In this document: piece after piece, positions 1 to 7,558 of the stretch
Layout of the letters: each line of letters opens with the position of its first letter
How positions within the stretch are numbered: position 1 is the stretch's first letter
Origin: Photobacterium aquimaris
GTDB lineage: Bacteria; Pseudomonadota; Gammaproteobacteria; Enterobacterales; Vibrionaceae
Length of the DNA stretch: 46,918 nucleotides
Direction: 5' to 3'
Assembly (NCBI RefSeq): GCF_002954455.1
Contig: NZ_MSCC01000001.1
Location: 1,754,691 to 1,801,608 of the forward strand
Program-made: the position numbers and the translations under genes
The notes under the pieces: generated by a model
Seen by the model: the letters and a program-made list of their open reading frames with translations, nothing else
What the model was told of the DNA's origin: nothing
The model's database searches: none

Positions 1-937
1 CAGTGTACATCGCGTAAGCTGCAGCAGGTAATCCAAACATCATGAATGGGAATTTACCGCTCATGAAGTTAGTTGAAGAGAATTGAGAGTAATCACCGTT
101 AGCTAACGAGCCAAAGAAGATGTTTTGAGTACCCTTAAACACATGGCCTGCGATTTCAGCTGTACCACCAATTTCTGTCTGCCATAGTGGAAGATAGAAT
201 ACGTGGTGTAGACCAACAGGGATCAATGCACGTTCGATAATACCGAAAATGAATGATGCAATGTAACCGTGACCAGAAGCTGTCATTTCACCAAGCATTG
301 CACCGATAGAACCAAATGCAGCACCGATATATGGCCAGATAAATACTAACGCAATACCGTAGAATAATGCCGAGAATGCACTAATAATAGGTACAAAACG
401 TGCGCCACCAAAGAAGCCTAGGAATTCAGGTAACTTAATGTCATGGTATTTGTTATGCAGAATAACAGTAATACCACCAGCAATAAGACCACCAAACACA
501 CCCATACTCAGTGTATTTTGAATACCCAATACGTCAGCAAGTACACCAGCGTAGTGGTTGCCCATTAGCACAACAGTGTTGTTGGTAGTATCAACCATAC
601 CCGCAACAGTCAGTGTTTTAGCAATAGCAACGTTCATTACTAGGTATGCAATCGTCGCAGCCAGTGCTGCAGCACCTTTCTCTGCACGTGCAAAACCAAT
701 CGCAATCGCAAGTGCGAACATTAATGGTAAGTTTGCGAAGACGATACCGCCAGCTGCGGTCATAACCTGTAGGAAACTATTTAAAAGTGTTCCGTCTTGC
801 AAAATACCAATTTGGTACGCATCAATCATACTTTGGTTAGTAAAACTACCACCAAGCCCTAGCATAATACCAGCGGCTGGTAGCAAGGCTATCGGTAGCA
901 TTACCGCTTGAGATAACTTACTGAAAAAGGCTTTCAT
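1..937 (-). CDS. PTS permease EIIC domain, Glc family (3' end outside window)
   Basis: Membrane subunit of a sugar phosphotransferase system that imports and phosphorylates a hexose-type sugar at the inner membrane. About 312 residues are present and the reading frame is open through the left edge, so an EIIB domain may follow outside. The N-terminus starts directly with the EIIC fold (MKAFFSKLSQAVMLPIALLP), with several hydrophobic segments. The Glc-family motifs LPEFLGFFGGARFVPIIS and IIERALIPVGLHH are visible. The long insertion before the LPEFLGFF motif and the following LPLWQTEIGG segment look more like MalX or alpha-glucoside carriers than like classical PtsG. Substrate is therefore open. 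It lies downstream of tatD where E. coli has ptsG. The start at 937 has a strong ribosome-binding site (AAGGAGAGAAGG). A 29-codon leader ORF with a structured leader precedes it. Confidence 0.88.
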   Translation of the reverse strand, partial: MKAFFSKLSQAVMLPIALLPAAGIMLGLGGSFTNQSMIDAYQIGILQDGTLLNSFLQVMTAAGGIVFANLPLMFALAIAIGFARAEKGAAALAATIAYLVMNVAIAKTLTVAGMVDTTNNTVVLMGNHYAGVLADVLGIQNTLSMGVFGGLIAGGITVILHNKYHDIKLPEFLGFFGGARFVPIISAFSALFYGIALVFIWPYIGAAFGSIGAMLGEMTASGHGYIASFIFGIIERALIPVGLHHVFYLPLWQTEIGGTAEIAGHVFKGTQNIFFGSLANGDYSQFSSTNFMSGKFPFMMFGLPAAAYAMYT

Positions 938-987
938 TACCTTCTCTCCTTGAGATGAACTCTAAACTTGTCGATGAAATAAATTTC

Positions 988-1168
988 AGACTCTATTGAG
1001 TCTTATTTCTAAATCATTGTCCAAAAACAAATAAGCATTTGCTGAACACTTTCGCGGTTAGAGACCAGCTCCAATTACCAACGGTAATTGCGTTAGTGAA
1101 CATTGTTTGCTCCTGAGTATATTAAATTAAAATAAGACTCAGCATTAGCGACATACCCCCGTAGTCAT
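988..1168 (-). promoter_or_regulatory. Structured leader with mutually exclusive stems before the PTS permease
   Basis: Three pairings compete in the minus-strand transcript. Stem A pairs 1137-1142 with 1113-1118 (CTGAGT with ACTCAG) and hides the leader-ORF ribosome-binding site. Stem B is a perfect 12-bp inverted repeat, 1130-1141 with 997-1008 (TGAGTCTTATTT and its complement), enclosing the whole 29-codon ORF. Stem C is a 6-bp hairpin, 988-993 with 998-1003 (AGACTC, loop AATA, GAGTCT). B excludes both A and C. A further hairpin, CAATTACC/GGTAATTG, lies inside the ORF at 1073-1091. Upstream at 1145-1168 is a seven-codon mini-ORF (MTTGVCR) with an AGGA site, flanked by ATTAGC/GCTAAT. No U-run follows stem C, so control of translation seems likelier than transcription termination. 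Confidence 0.5.
1014..1103 (-). CDS. 29-residue leader peptide upstream of the PTS permease
   Basis: Short ORF, 29 codons plus TGA, starting MFTNAITVGNWSWSLTAK and continuing with VFSKCLFVFGQ. Its ribosome-binding site is excellent: ACTCAGGAG lies eight bases before ATG. The string ATACTCAGGAGCA and the first codons (MFTNA) resemble the translation-initiation region of E. coli ptsG as I remember it (ATACTCAGGAGCA, MFKNA), which is the pairing site of the sRNA SgrS. After residue 5 the peptide no longer resembles PtsG. It ends 76 bases before the EIIC start codon. It could be a translated leader that couples to the permease, or a relic of a ptsG start. Its 29-residue length matches what I remember of the Vibrio small protein VcdP, but I cannot confirm homology. 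No product is proven. Confidence 0.5.
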   Translation of the reverse strand: MFTNAITVGNWSWSLTAKVFSKCLFVFGQ

Positions 1169-1653
1169 TTTGCTAATCCTGTTTTATGTCTATTTCGAGC
1201 ATTAGTATAAAATGCGGCGGATAATATAACTTGATGGCTGTCAAAGTTACAAATAAGTAATTATTTATAGTTTCAATTTATAATGCAGATCACAATGAAA
1301 CAATTAGGTTTTATTTTAAATAAAAACACATAATTGATTGATAAAAAACAAGAAAAAACACACAAACAGGCTAATTAAAACAATTTAAACCATCTCTAAT
1401 AAGTAACCTTTGTAACCTATGTAACATCAATAATAAGTAACAATTGTTAATTGATTGTAATATAAGATTGGAATTTAACTTTTTATATAATCATTCCAGC
1501 CGTCTCGCTTGTAATTTATAAATTATAAGAGACAACCACGTCCGACTTTATTTTAAACTCAACAAAGTAATCATTAATCTTTTTATAACCACCTCAGCCA
1601 ATATAGATGGTTATTAATCCCTTGGTCATTGTTGATATATTATTTTTTACGCA
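1104..1653. other. AT-rich intergenic region between the two PTS genes
   Basis: About 550 bases without a convincing gene beyond the leader elements. It should hold the promoter of the EIIC gene. A minus-strand TTGACA lies near 1240, without a good -10 at the standard distance. A CRP-like site lies at 1279-1294 (minus-strand TGTGATCTGCATTATA), with one perfect half (TGTGA) and a poor second half. The remainder is very A+T-rich. An 81-codon plus-strand ORF overlapping the terminator and the 3' end of the next gene has no family signature and was rejected. Confidence 0.5.
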
Positions 1654-1654
1654 T

Positions 1655-1687
1655 AAAAAATCCCGCAATTTTCATCACGGGATTTTT
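1655..1687 (-). terminator. Rho-independent terminator of the EIIBC gene
   Basis: Stem ATCCCG/CGGGAT with a 12-base loop, flanked by A- and T-runs on both sides, so it could work in either direction. It lies 23 bases after the stop of the minus-strand EIIBC gene. Confidence 0.85.
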
Positions 1688-1709
1688 GAATTAATGAATA
1701 AAAATAAAC

Positions 1710-3218
1710 TTATTCTTTATGCTCTGCTTTTTCTTCTGCTGTTCGGTAATCAAACAGAACAATCAGTACCATTGGCACAACAAAAGCAACCGCGATTGAT
1801 ACTGCGTAAATCCACATTGGATGGAACACAGGGATCGTTAGTAGTGACGTAAATGCAAACGCTTGAGTTTTAACACTGCCGTACATTGAGCTAAGAACAG
1901 CTAGCGTTACACCACCCGCTAGACAGCCTGCAAGTAAGCGTGGGTAAACTTTCTTAAAGCGTAAGTGAATACCGTATAGTGATGGCTCTGAAATACCACC
2001 AAATAGACCAGCGGCTAGCGCACCAGAAGCGGTTTGACGCATTGTTGCATCTTTTTCACGCAGTGAAATTAGCAATACACCTGCTGTTGCACCGAAACAA
2101 GCGAAGTTCCACACACCCATAGGGCCTTGAATGAAGTCGTAACCTAACGTTTGAATGTTCATTAACATTAGTGCGTTTAGTGGCCAGTGTAGACCCAATG
2201 GAACAAGGAATGGGTACAGTAATGGGATTAGAATCGCGAACACAAACGGTGCGTGCGTATTTAACCAAGCTAAACCAAGACCTAAATAAGTACCAATCCA
2301 TACACCTAGTGGACCAATCAAGAACGCAGTTAACGGAATCATGATGATCAAAGAAAGGAATGGTACAAATACCATGTGTAGGTTATCAGGAATAATTTTC
2401 TTTAAGAAACGATATACCAGCGCTAGTACAGCAACCATGATCAACGGTACGAATACGTTACCAGAGTAATCATTAAGCTGCATTGGTAAACCAAACACGT
2501 GAGCAACGTGAGAGACAGTACCTAATGTTGCATCTTTAATTGACGTTGTAGATGCTAGCGACGTTAGCTTTTGGAAATCAGGTGTCATTAACGCGCCCAT
2601 GATCGCCGCACCTAACCAAGGGTCAACCTTAAGTTTTTTCGATGCGTTGTAAGCAACCATGATAGGCAGGAAGTAGAATACAGAATGCCACATTGCATCG
2701 ACAAAGACCCAACCTGCAGACTTATCACCACGGAAATCAACAATGTGTAACGCATCTAATACTGCACATAATGCAATAATTAATGATGCGCCAAGTAAAA
2801 TACCTAAAATGGGACGGAACGAATCTGAAAGGTACTCAAAGAAACCATCAACCCAAGCAACTTTACCTCGAACGCCACTTGAACGTAGTGAGGCTTTTAC
2901 ATCATCATTTGATGCTGCTTTAGTTTCAGTTTTAGTGTTATCAGCACCACCGCTTGCTTTACTATCTTCAATTAACTGTTGCAGTGCACTATGCATCGTC
3001 GCAACACCGCCACCAACAACAATTTGGTAGCGCTCGCCACTTTGAGGAACACAACCCATTACTTCAGGAACAGCATCTAATGCGGCTTTATCTACAATTG
3101 AGTTATCGTTTAATTCAAAACGTAAACGCGTTGCACAGCACGTCAGAAACTTAATGTTACCAGCACCGCCAATCCCTTCGAGGATCTTCGCCGCTGAAGA
3201 TTGAATATCTTTCGACAT
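1710..3218 (-). CDS. PTS permease EIIBC, beta-glucoside/sucrose/trehalose type
   Basis: Two-domain sugar PTS permease of 502 residues. Residues 1-85 are the EIIB domain. The phosphorylated cysteine is C28 in FLTCCATRLRF; the residue before it, usually His in this family, is Cys here. A linker rich in K, A, S and T (about 88-112) leads to the EIIC membrane domain (about 120-490), with the bgl-type signatures YDFIQGPMGVWNFACFGA and FGGISEPSLYGIHLRFKK. No EIIA domain is fused, so phosphate must come from a separate EIIA such as EIIA-Glc (Crr), as for TreB, ScrA and MurP. I cannot assign the sugar. No hydrolase or regulator is adjacent. The start at 3218 has an AAAAGGT site upstream. Long non-coding flanks on both sides suggest an independently acquired transcription unit inserted after tatD. 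Confidence 0.92.
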   Translation of the reverse strand: MSKDIQSSAAKILEGIGGAGNIKFLTCCATRLRFELNDNSIVDKAALDAVPEVMGCVPQSGERYQIVVGGGVATMHSALQQLIEDSKASGGADNTKTETKAASNDDVKASLRSSGVRGKVAWVDGFFEYLSDSFRPILGILLGASLIIALCAVLDALHIVDFRGDKSAGWVFVDAMWHSVFYFLPIMVAYNASKKLKVDPWLGAAIMGALMTPDFQKLTSLASTTSIKDATLGTVSHVAHVFGLPMQLNDYSGNVFVPLIMVAVLALVYRFLKKIIPDNLHMVFVPFLSLIIMIPLTAFLIGPLGVWIGTYLGLGLAWLNTHAPFVFAILIPLLYPFLVPLGLHWPLNALMLMNIQTLGYDFIQGPMGVWNFACFGATAGVLLISLREKDATMRQTASGALAAGLFGGISEPSLYGIHLRFKKVYPRLLAGCLAGGVTLAVLSSMYGSVKTQAFAFTSLLTIPVFHPMWIYAVSIAVAFVVPMVLIVLFDYRTAEEKAEHKE

Positions 3219-4040
3219 GATTTTTACCTTTTATATTCAAACAAATACCAGTGAATGTAATAATATAGCACTAGTACATACGTAATAAGTTATTAATTTA
3301 ATTAGCTTAATATGGGATTCATATAACGTGAGCGTCTACTTTAATAAATCTAATTTGAGCTGGTTTTAATAATAAATTGATTAAAACATTCTTCACAGAC
3401 GTATCCCCGATAGCATATTGCTCGTTTTTGACCGATTTTTCCAGAATATACTTAAATAACATGCAAAATATAGAACATTGATCACATAGAACAGACTACG
3501 AGCCGTAAATTACTGATAATAAAAACAAAAAAATGTAATTCCAATAAAACTTTTATTACAGAAACGAAACGTAAGTAACACAATGTAACTCAGAAATACG
3601 CATTAATAATACAATTAGACTACAGCGTAATATTTAACCTAATTAAAACAGCAAATGCTATTTTCTTCTTAGTGGGAATCTCGAATACAACTATTGATCA
3701 CGTTTAAAAAACAATCAAACTGTTGGGTTTGTATTAGTTTAAATAACCAAATTTAATTCGCTAATGGTTATAAATATAAAAAATCGGTCACTTATCTAAT
3801 TATAATTTTATAAATAAACACGTAGCTATCTCTTACCCAACTCCCCTCCGTCATTCCCGACAGTGAATACCCGCGAGCTCAAATTATGAACGTCAAAACT
3901 AAACCTCTCAAAAATCGCCATCTTTAAGGCTCAATCACGCGGTGAGTAGATCACGGATAGTCTCGTACCTCAACTTCCGAGATGACGGATAATAGACAGA
4001 GTAAACACCAAGCGATTCTGTCACACCAGCCACCAGCCCC
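3219..4040. other. Long AT-rich intergenic region upstream of the EIIBC gene
   Basis: About 820 bases with no supported gene. It must contain the EIIBC promoter. Two minus-strand CRP-like half-sites share GTGATCAAT, near 3478-3490 and near 3692-3704. The segment 3848-3988 is a dispersed palindromic repeat, listed separately. The rest is AT-rich with no recognisable small RNA or terminator. Confidence 0.5.
3848..3988 (+). repeat. Dispersed palindromic repeat, copy 1
   Basis: A 141-bp unit bounded by CCGTCAT at the left and ATGACGG at the right. The terminal 13 bases are imperfect inverted repeats. Internal blocks CAGTGAATACCCGCGAG (from about 3861) and CTCAATCACGCGGTGAGTAG (from 3930) recur in a second copy at about 39150-39295 in the opposite orientation. 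It has no coding capacity and lies in non-coding DNA between tatD and a PTS gene. It resembles the short palindromic intergenic repeats scattered through Vibrionaceae genomes; I cannot name the family. Confidence 0.6.
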
Positions 4041-4070
4041 AAAAAAAAAGAGAAGCCGAAGCTTCTCTTT
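4041..4070 (-). terminator. Terminator at the end of the yceD-to-tatD operon
   Basis: Stem AAAGAGAAGC/GCTTCTCTTT with a TTCG loop, followed on the minus strand by a run of nine T. It lies 22 bases after the tatD stop and probably ends the long minus-strand operon. Confidence 0.92.
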
Positions 4071-4092
4071 AATGTCATCTCAACAATCGCTG

Positions 4093-4869
4093 TTACTGTT
4101 TCGCTAATGAAAACAGAGTAAAGAAGTTTTTAGTTGTTGCTTGCTCAACTTCTTCAACAGAAACACCTTTTAGTAATGCAATGTATTGCGCTACTTCACG
4201 AGTATAAGCGGGTTGGTTTTGCTTACCACGGTAAGGGATTGGCGCTAAGAATGGTGAATCAGTTTCAACCAATAACCGATCTAACGGTAATTGACTCACT
4301 ACGTTCTTCAGATCGCTGGCTGTATTGAAGGTGACAATACCAGAGATTGAAATATAGAAGCCTAGCTCAATCGCCGCTAATGCCATATCTAAGTCTTCAG
4401 TAAAGCAGTGCAACACACCACCGCATTTCTCTGCGCCTTCTTCACGTAAAATACGCATCGTGTCTTCACGCGCCATACGAGTATGAATAATTAGTGGCTT
4501 ATTTAATTCAACTGCTACTCGCGCTTGCTCACGAAACAATTTTTGCTGTAATTCCGCTGTTTCTGGCTGGTAGTGGTAATCAAGCCCTGTTTCACCAATC
4601 GCAACCACTTTTTCATGACTAGCGTAGGCTTTAAATTGCTCTGAATCATAACCAGATTCAACATCTAATGGGTGAATACCACATGATGCAAACACGTTAT
4701 CGTAAGGTGCAATTAATTCCATCATTTTAGGAAAGGCGGCTAATGTAACCCCTACTGACAGAAAATATTCAACGCCACGTTCCTTGGCCTTATTTAATAC
4801 ATCATCAATCCCTGTATGTAATTTGTCATAATCAAGTTTATCAAGGTGACAATGTGAATCGACTAACAC
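4093..4869 (-). CDS. ycfH: TatD-family metal-dependent hydrolase (YcfH type)
   Basis: Predicted metal-dependent DNase of the amidohydrolase superfamily, cytoplasmic. Its 258 residues match the family's usual 255-265. Metal ligands are visible: H6 and H8 in VDSHCHLD, E93 in GETGLDYHY, H129 in IIHTRMA, H154 in VLHCF and D204 in ETDSPFLAP. The C-terminal PYRGKQNQPA motif is typical. It is the last gene of the holB-side operon, 81 bases after holB, as for ycfH in E. coli and its V. cholerae counterpart. The position beside holB supports the YcfH subgroup rather than TatD next to tatABC. The biological substrate is not settled for this subgroup. Confidence 0.95.
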   Translation of the reverse strand: MLVDSHCHLDKLDYDKLHTGIDDVLNKAKERGVEYFLSVGVTLAAFPKMMELIAPYDNVFASCGIHPLDVESGYDSEQFKAYASHEKVVAIGETGLDYHYQPETAELQQKLFREQARVAVELNKPLIIHTRMAREDTMRILREEGAEKCGGVLHCFTEDLDMALAAIELGFYISISGIVTFNTASDLKNVVSQLPLDRLLVETDSPFLAPIPYRGKQNQPAYTREVAQYIALLKGVSVEEVEQATTKNFFTLFSLAKQ

Positions 4870-4950
4870 AGGCTTTCCTCTTAATTTATTCTATTACTTC
4901 ATTTTATAACACAGGTAATACGTGGTTATCGAAAAGGTTACTGATCAGTG

Positions 4951-5913
4951 CTACTGACCAATAAATCCAGTTAACCATTCAACCACTAACAACTCAATAT
5001 TAAGCCCAGTATGCTTTGCTAATTGACGATGTAAGTTATTAATATTACGTACTTGTTCTAATAATAATACCGTTGGTATTGTGGTCGCAATCGCTTCTAC
5101 AGCAGCTAATGACTCTTGATGAACAAGATATTCGGTTGCCCCTTGTTGCCATTTTAAGCTATCAACAAGCAAGTAACTCAACAATTGCAGGGTAACAATT
5201 CCATCGGCACTGCACATCGCCGCCACATCATAAATACCAATATGCGGCGGCTGCACAAACTCAGTAAACGCTTTGACTAAGTTACCATAGCGAATGTCTA
5301 ACCCACTTTCGATAAAAGCTAAAGTTGCTAATGGCGCGCCATTATTAAGTCGCACACTTTCTAAGAAAATAGACTGATGCAGCTGACTTTCAACCCAGCT
5401 TTTGACATTTTTTTCATCGGGTGGATTTAAACGCCATTTATTACAACGACTAACAATGGTAGGTAATAACCGATCAAGGCTTTGCGCGGTGAGAATAAAT
5501 TGGCACCCCGCAGGTGGCTCTTCAAGGGTTTTTAATATCGCATTTGCCCCAGCTTCACCTAATGCATCCGCTTGTTCAATTAAAATCACTCGCTGACCAT
5601 TAAGGTGTGAGGTTTCTGTTGCCCAACGATTACATTGTCGAACCGCATCGACACCAATTTGTTTACCATCTTGCTCGGGCTTAATAACATGAAAGTCGGG
5701 ATGGCTTTCTGCTTCAAACAATTTACAGCTATGGCAAACATCACAAGCTTCACTGTCTGAGTTTTGACAGAGTACGGTTTTGGATAATTGTCGTGCTAAT
5801 ACGCCACGTCCACTGCCCTTTGCCGCTAATAACAAAATAGCATGGTGTAAACGTCGTTGCTCAAGCAACTGCTGCCAGTTGTGCCACAAAGTTTGTTGCC
5901 ATGGATAGATCAT
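4951..5913 (-). CDS. holB: DNA polymerase III delta-prime subunit
   Basis: Clamp-loader subunit that, with tau/gamma and delta, opens the sliding clamp onto primed DNA. An N-terminal AAA+ domain carries a zinc module (CDVCHSCKLFEAESHPDFH), LKTLEEPPAG and the sensor-like SRC motif. The Walker A region (AAKGSGRGVLARQ) is degenerate, as expected because delta-prime does not hydrolyse ATP. The ATG at 5913 is chosen: it begins MIYPWQQ, which lines up with E. coli MRWYPWL. It lies two bases after the tmk stop and has GGAG about 11 bases upstream. A start at 5934 would add seven residues overlapping tmk. Length is then 320 residues. Confidence 0.95.
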   Translation of the reverse strand: MIYPWQQTLWHNWQQLLEQRRLHHAILLLAAKGSGRGVLARQLSKTVLCQNSDSEACDVCHSCKLFEAESHPDFHVIKPEQDGKQIGVDAVRQCNRWATETSHLNGQRVILIEQADALGEAGANAILKTLEEPPAGCQFILTAQSLDRLLPTIVSRCNKWRLNPPDEKNVKSWVESQLHQSIFLESVRLNNGAPLATLAFIESGLDIRYGNLVKAFTEFVQPPHIGIYDVAAMCSADGIVTLQLLSYLLVDSLKWQQGATEYLVHQESLAAVEAIATTIPTVLLLEQVRNINNLHRQLAKHTGLNIELLVVEWLTGFIGQ

Positions 5914-5915
5914 TA

Positions 5916-6545
5916 TTATTGTTGCTCCAACCAAGTCTGTAATGCTTGGATTAAATCAGTAGTGACTTGTTCTAACGTTTGACTCGCATCAATGATAATT
6001 ACATTAGGCTGATTAGTGCATAACGCTAAAAATCGCTCACGGGCACGCTCAAAAAAAGCAATATCCATTTGTTCGATACGATCTAGCTCACCACGACCAC
6101 GGGCACGTTGTAAACCTAGTACCGGATCAATATCCATATAGATAGTTAAATCCGGACGAAAATCACCTAAAACTGTGTCACGCAGATTTTCCATCAATGC
6201 ACGATCAAAACCACGACCGCCACCTTGGTAAGCCTGTGATGACATGTCATGACGGTCACCGACCACCCAGCGCCCTTGGGCAAGTGCTGGCTTAATAACG
6301 TTATCAACCAATTGAATGCGCGCGGCATACAGCAGTAACAACTCTGCCATATCTGTTAACGGCTCATCAGGATGGCCTTGTTTAACCAACGCACGCATTT
6401 GTTCAGCCAATGGCGTACCACCGGGTTCGCGGGTTGATTGTGGATTTTCAATACCATGCTCTGCTAATGTTGCAATAACTTGGGCAATAGCTGTACTTTT
6501 ACCAGCTCCTTCAAGGCCTTCAATAACAATAAATTTACCGATCAT
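5916..6545 (-). CDS. tmk: Thymidylate kinase
   Basis: Phosphorylates dTMP to dTDP with ATP, an essential cytoplasmic step in dTTP synthesis. The 209 residues are typical. The P-loop GLEGAGKST lies at residues 10-18. [14 protein letters not shown] follows, then [15 protein letters not shown] in the dTMP-binding region, and a lid region with [13 protein letters not shown]. The start overlaps the mltG stop by four bases (ATGA arrangement) and holB starts just after its end, so tmk is translationally coupled on both sides within the operon. Confidence 0.97.
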   Translation of the reverse strand: MIGKFIVIEGLEGAGKSTAIAQVIATLAEHGIENPQSTREPGGTPLAEQMRALVKQGHPDEPLTDMAELLLLYAARIQLVDNVIKPALAQGRWVVGDRHDMSSQAYQGGGRGFDRALMENLRDTVLGDFRPDLTIYMDIDPVLGLQRARGRGELDRIEQMDIAFFERARERFLALCTNQPNVIIIDASQTLEQVTTDLIQALQTWLEQQ

Positions 6546-7558
6546 TTCTGTGTTCTTAATATTTTAAGGTAAGCACGAACCGCACGATTGTGCTCGACTA
6601 ACGTAGTTGAAAATTTGTGGCCGCCTTTGCCATCTGCGACAAAATAATAATAATCACTGTTATCTGGATCAACAGCTGCCATGATAGAAGCTTTGTTTGG
6701 CATCGCTATCGGCGTTGGCGGTAAACCGCGCATGGTATATGTGTTATAAGCTGTTGGCGTACGCAGATCTTTTTTAGTGATATTGCCATCATACTTATCA
6801 CCCATACCATAGATCACCGTAGGATCTGTTTGTAATGGCATGTTCGCACGTAAGCGATTCATAAACACCGATGCCACTAAACCACGCTCACTTGCCACTG
6901 CGGTTTCTTTTTCAATGATCGATGCCATAATCAATGCTTGATAAGGAGTCTTGAGTGGTAGATCTTTTTGACGCTGCTGCCAAGCAAGATCTAACTCTTT
7001 CATCATTGCTACATGCGCACGCTTTAGAATACTAATATCACTGGTACCAGCGGTAAAATGATAAGTATCTGGCAGGAAATAGCCTTCAATCTTATCATTA
7101 TCAATCCCAACCGCTTGGCTAATTTGCTGCTGAGTCATGTCATCAGTGGTATGGATTAAATGCGGATCAGTTTGTAGCAACTGACGCCATTCGCTAAAAC
7201 GTTCACCATCAACCAAGGTAATGGCATATTGGTATTCTTTGCCTTCGGTGAGCATGGTTAACACGGCATGCAATGTTTGTTGCGGCTCTATTGCATAAGT
7301 ACCCGCTTTAATATCAGTTAAACTCGGCTCTAAATAGCCAACCCATCGCAATAATGGCGATTCTTTAATGATTTTTTCATCACTTAACTGGGCTAATAAG
7401 CCACGAAAAGACGTGCCTGATTTCACGGTAATAAACGTTTGTTGTTTAATCTGCACCGGTTTATCAATTGCTGATTGGAGTTGATAAAAGCCCCAACCTG
7501 CCGCACTTGCTGTTAGCAAGCCCAGAATGAAAACCACAAGCATCAACTTCTTTAGCAC
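6542..7558 (-). CDS. mltG: Endolytic murein transglycosylase MltG (YceG)
   Basis: Inner-membrane lytic transglycosylase that cleaves nascent glycan strands and is thought to set their length. One N-terminal transmembrane helix ([20 protein letters not shown]) is followed by a periplasmic LysM-like region and the YceG catalytic domain. The catalytic glutamate lies in [16 protein letters not shown], and [12 protein letters not shown] and [19 protein letters not shown] are diagnostic. I place the start at the GTG at 7558: AGAGG lies eight bases upstream, and the codon overlaps the pabC stop in GTGCTAA, a typical coupling arrangement. An in-frame ATG at 7576 would add six residues but has no ribosome-binding site. 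Length is 338 residues. Confidence 0.95.
   Translation of the reverse strand: MLKKLMLVVFILGLLTASAAGWGFYQLQSAIDKPVQIKQQTFITVKSGTSFRGLLAQLSDEKIIKESPLLRWVGYLEPSLTDIKAGTYAIEPQQTLHAVLTMLTEGKEYQYAITLVDGERFSEWRQLLQTDPHLIHTTDDMTQQQISQAVGIDNDKIEGYFLPDTYHFTAGTSDISILKRAHVAMMKELDLAWQQRQKDLPLKTPYQALIMASIIEKETAVASERGLVASVFMNRLRANMPLQTDPTVIYGMGDKYDGNITKKDLRTPTAYNTYTMRGLPPTPIAMPNKASIMAAVDPDNSDYYYFVADGKGGHKFSTTLVEHNRAVRAYLKILRTQK

Noticed and set aside
1607..1852. Plus-strand 81-codon ORF between the PTS genes
   Set aside because: Overlaps the EIIBC terminator and the EIIBC 3' end on the other strand; no domain and no good initiation site.
5914..5934. Longer holB start at 5934
   Set aside because: It adds seven residues overlapping tmk that are absent from E. 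coli HolB, and the downstream ATG lines up with the family start.
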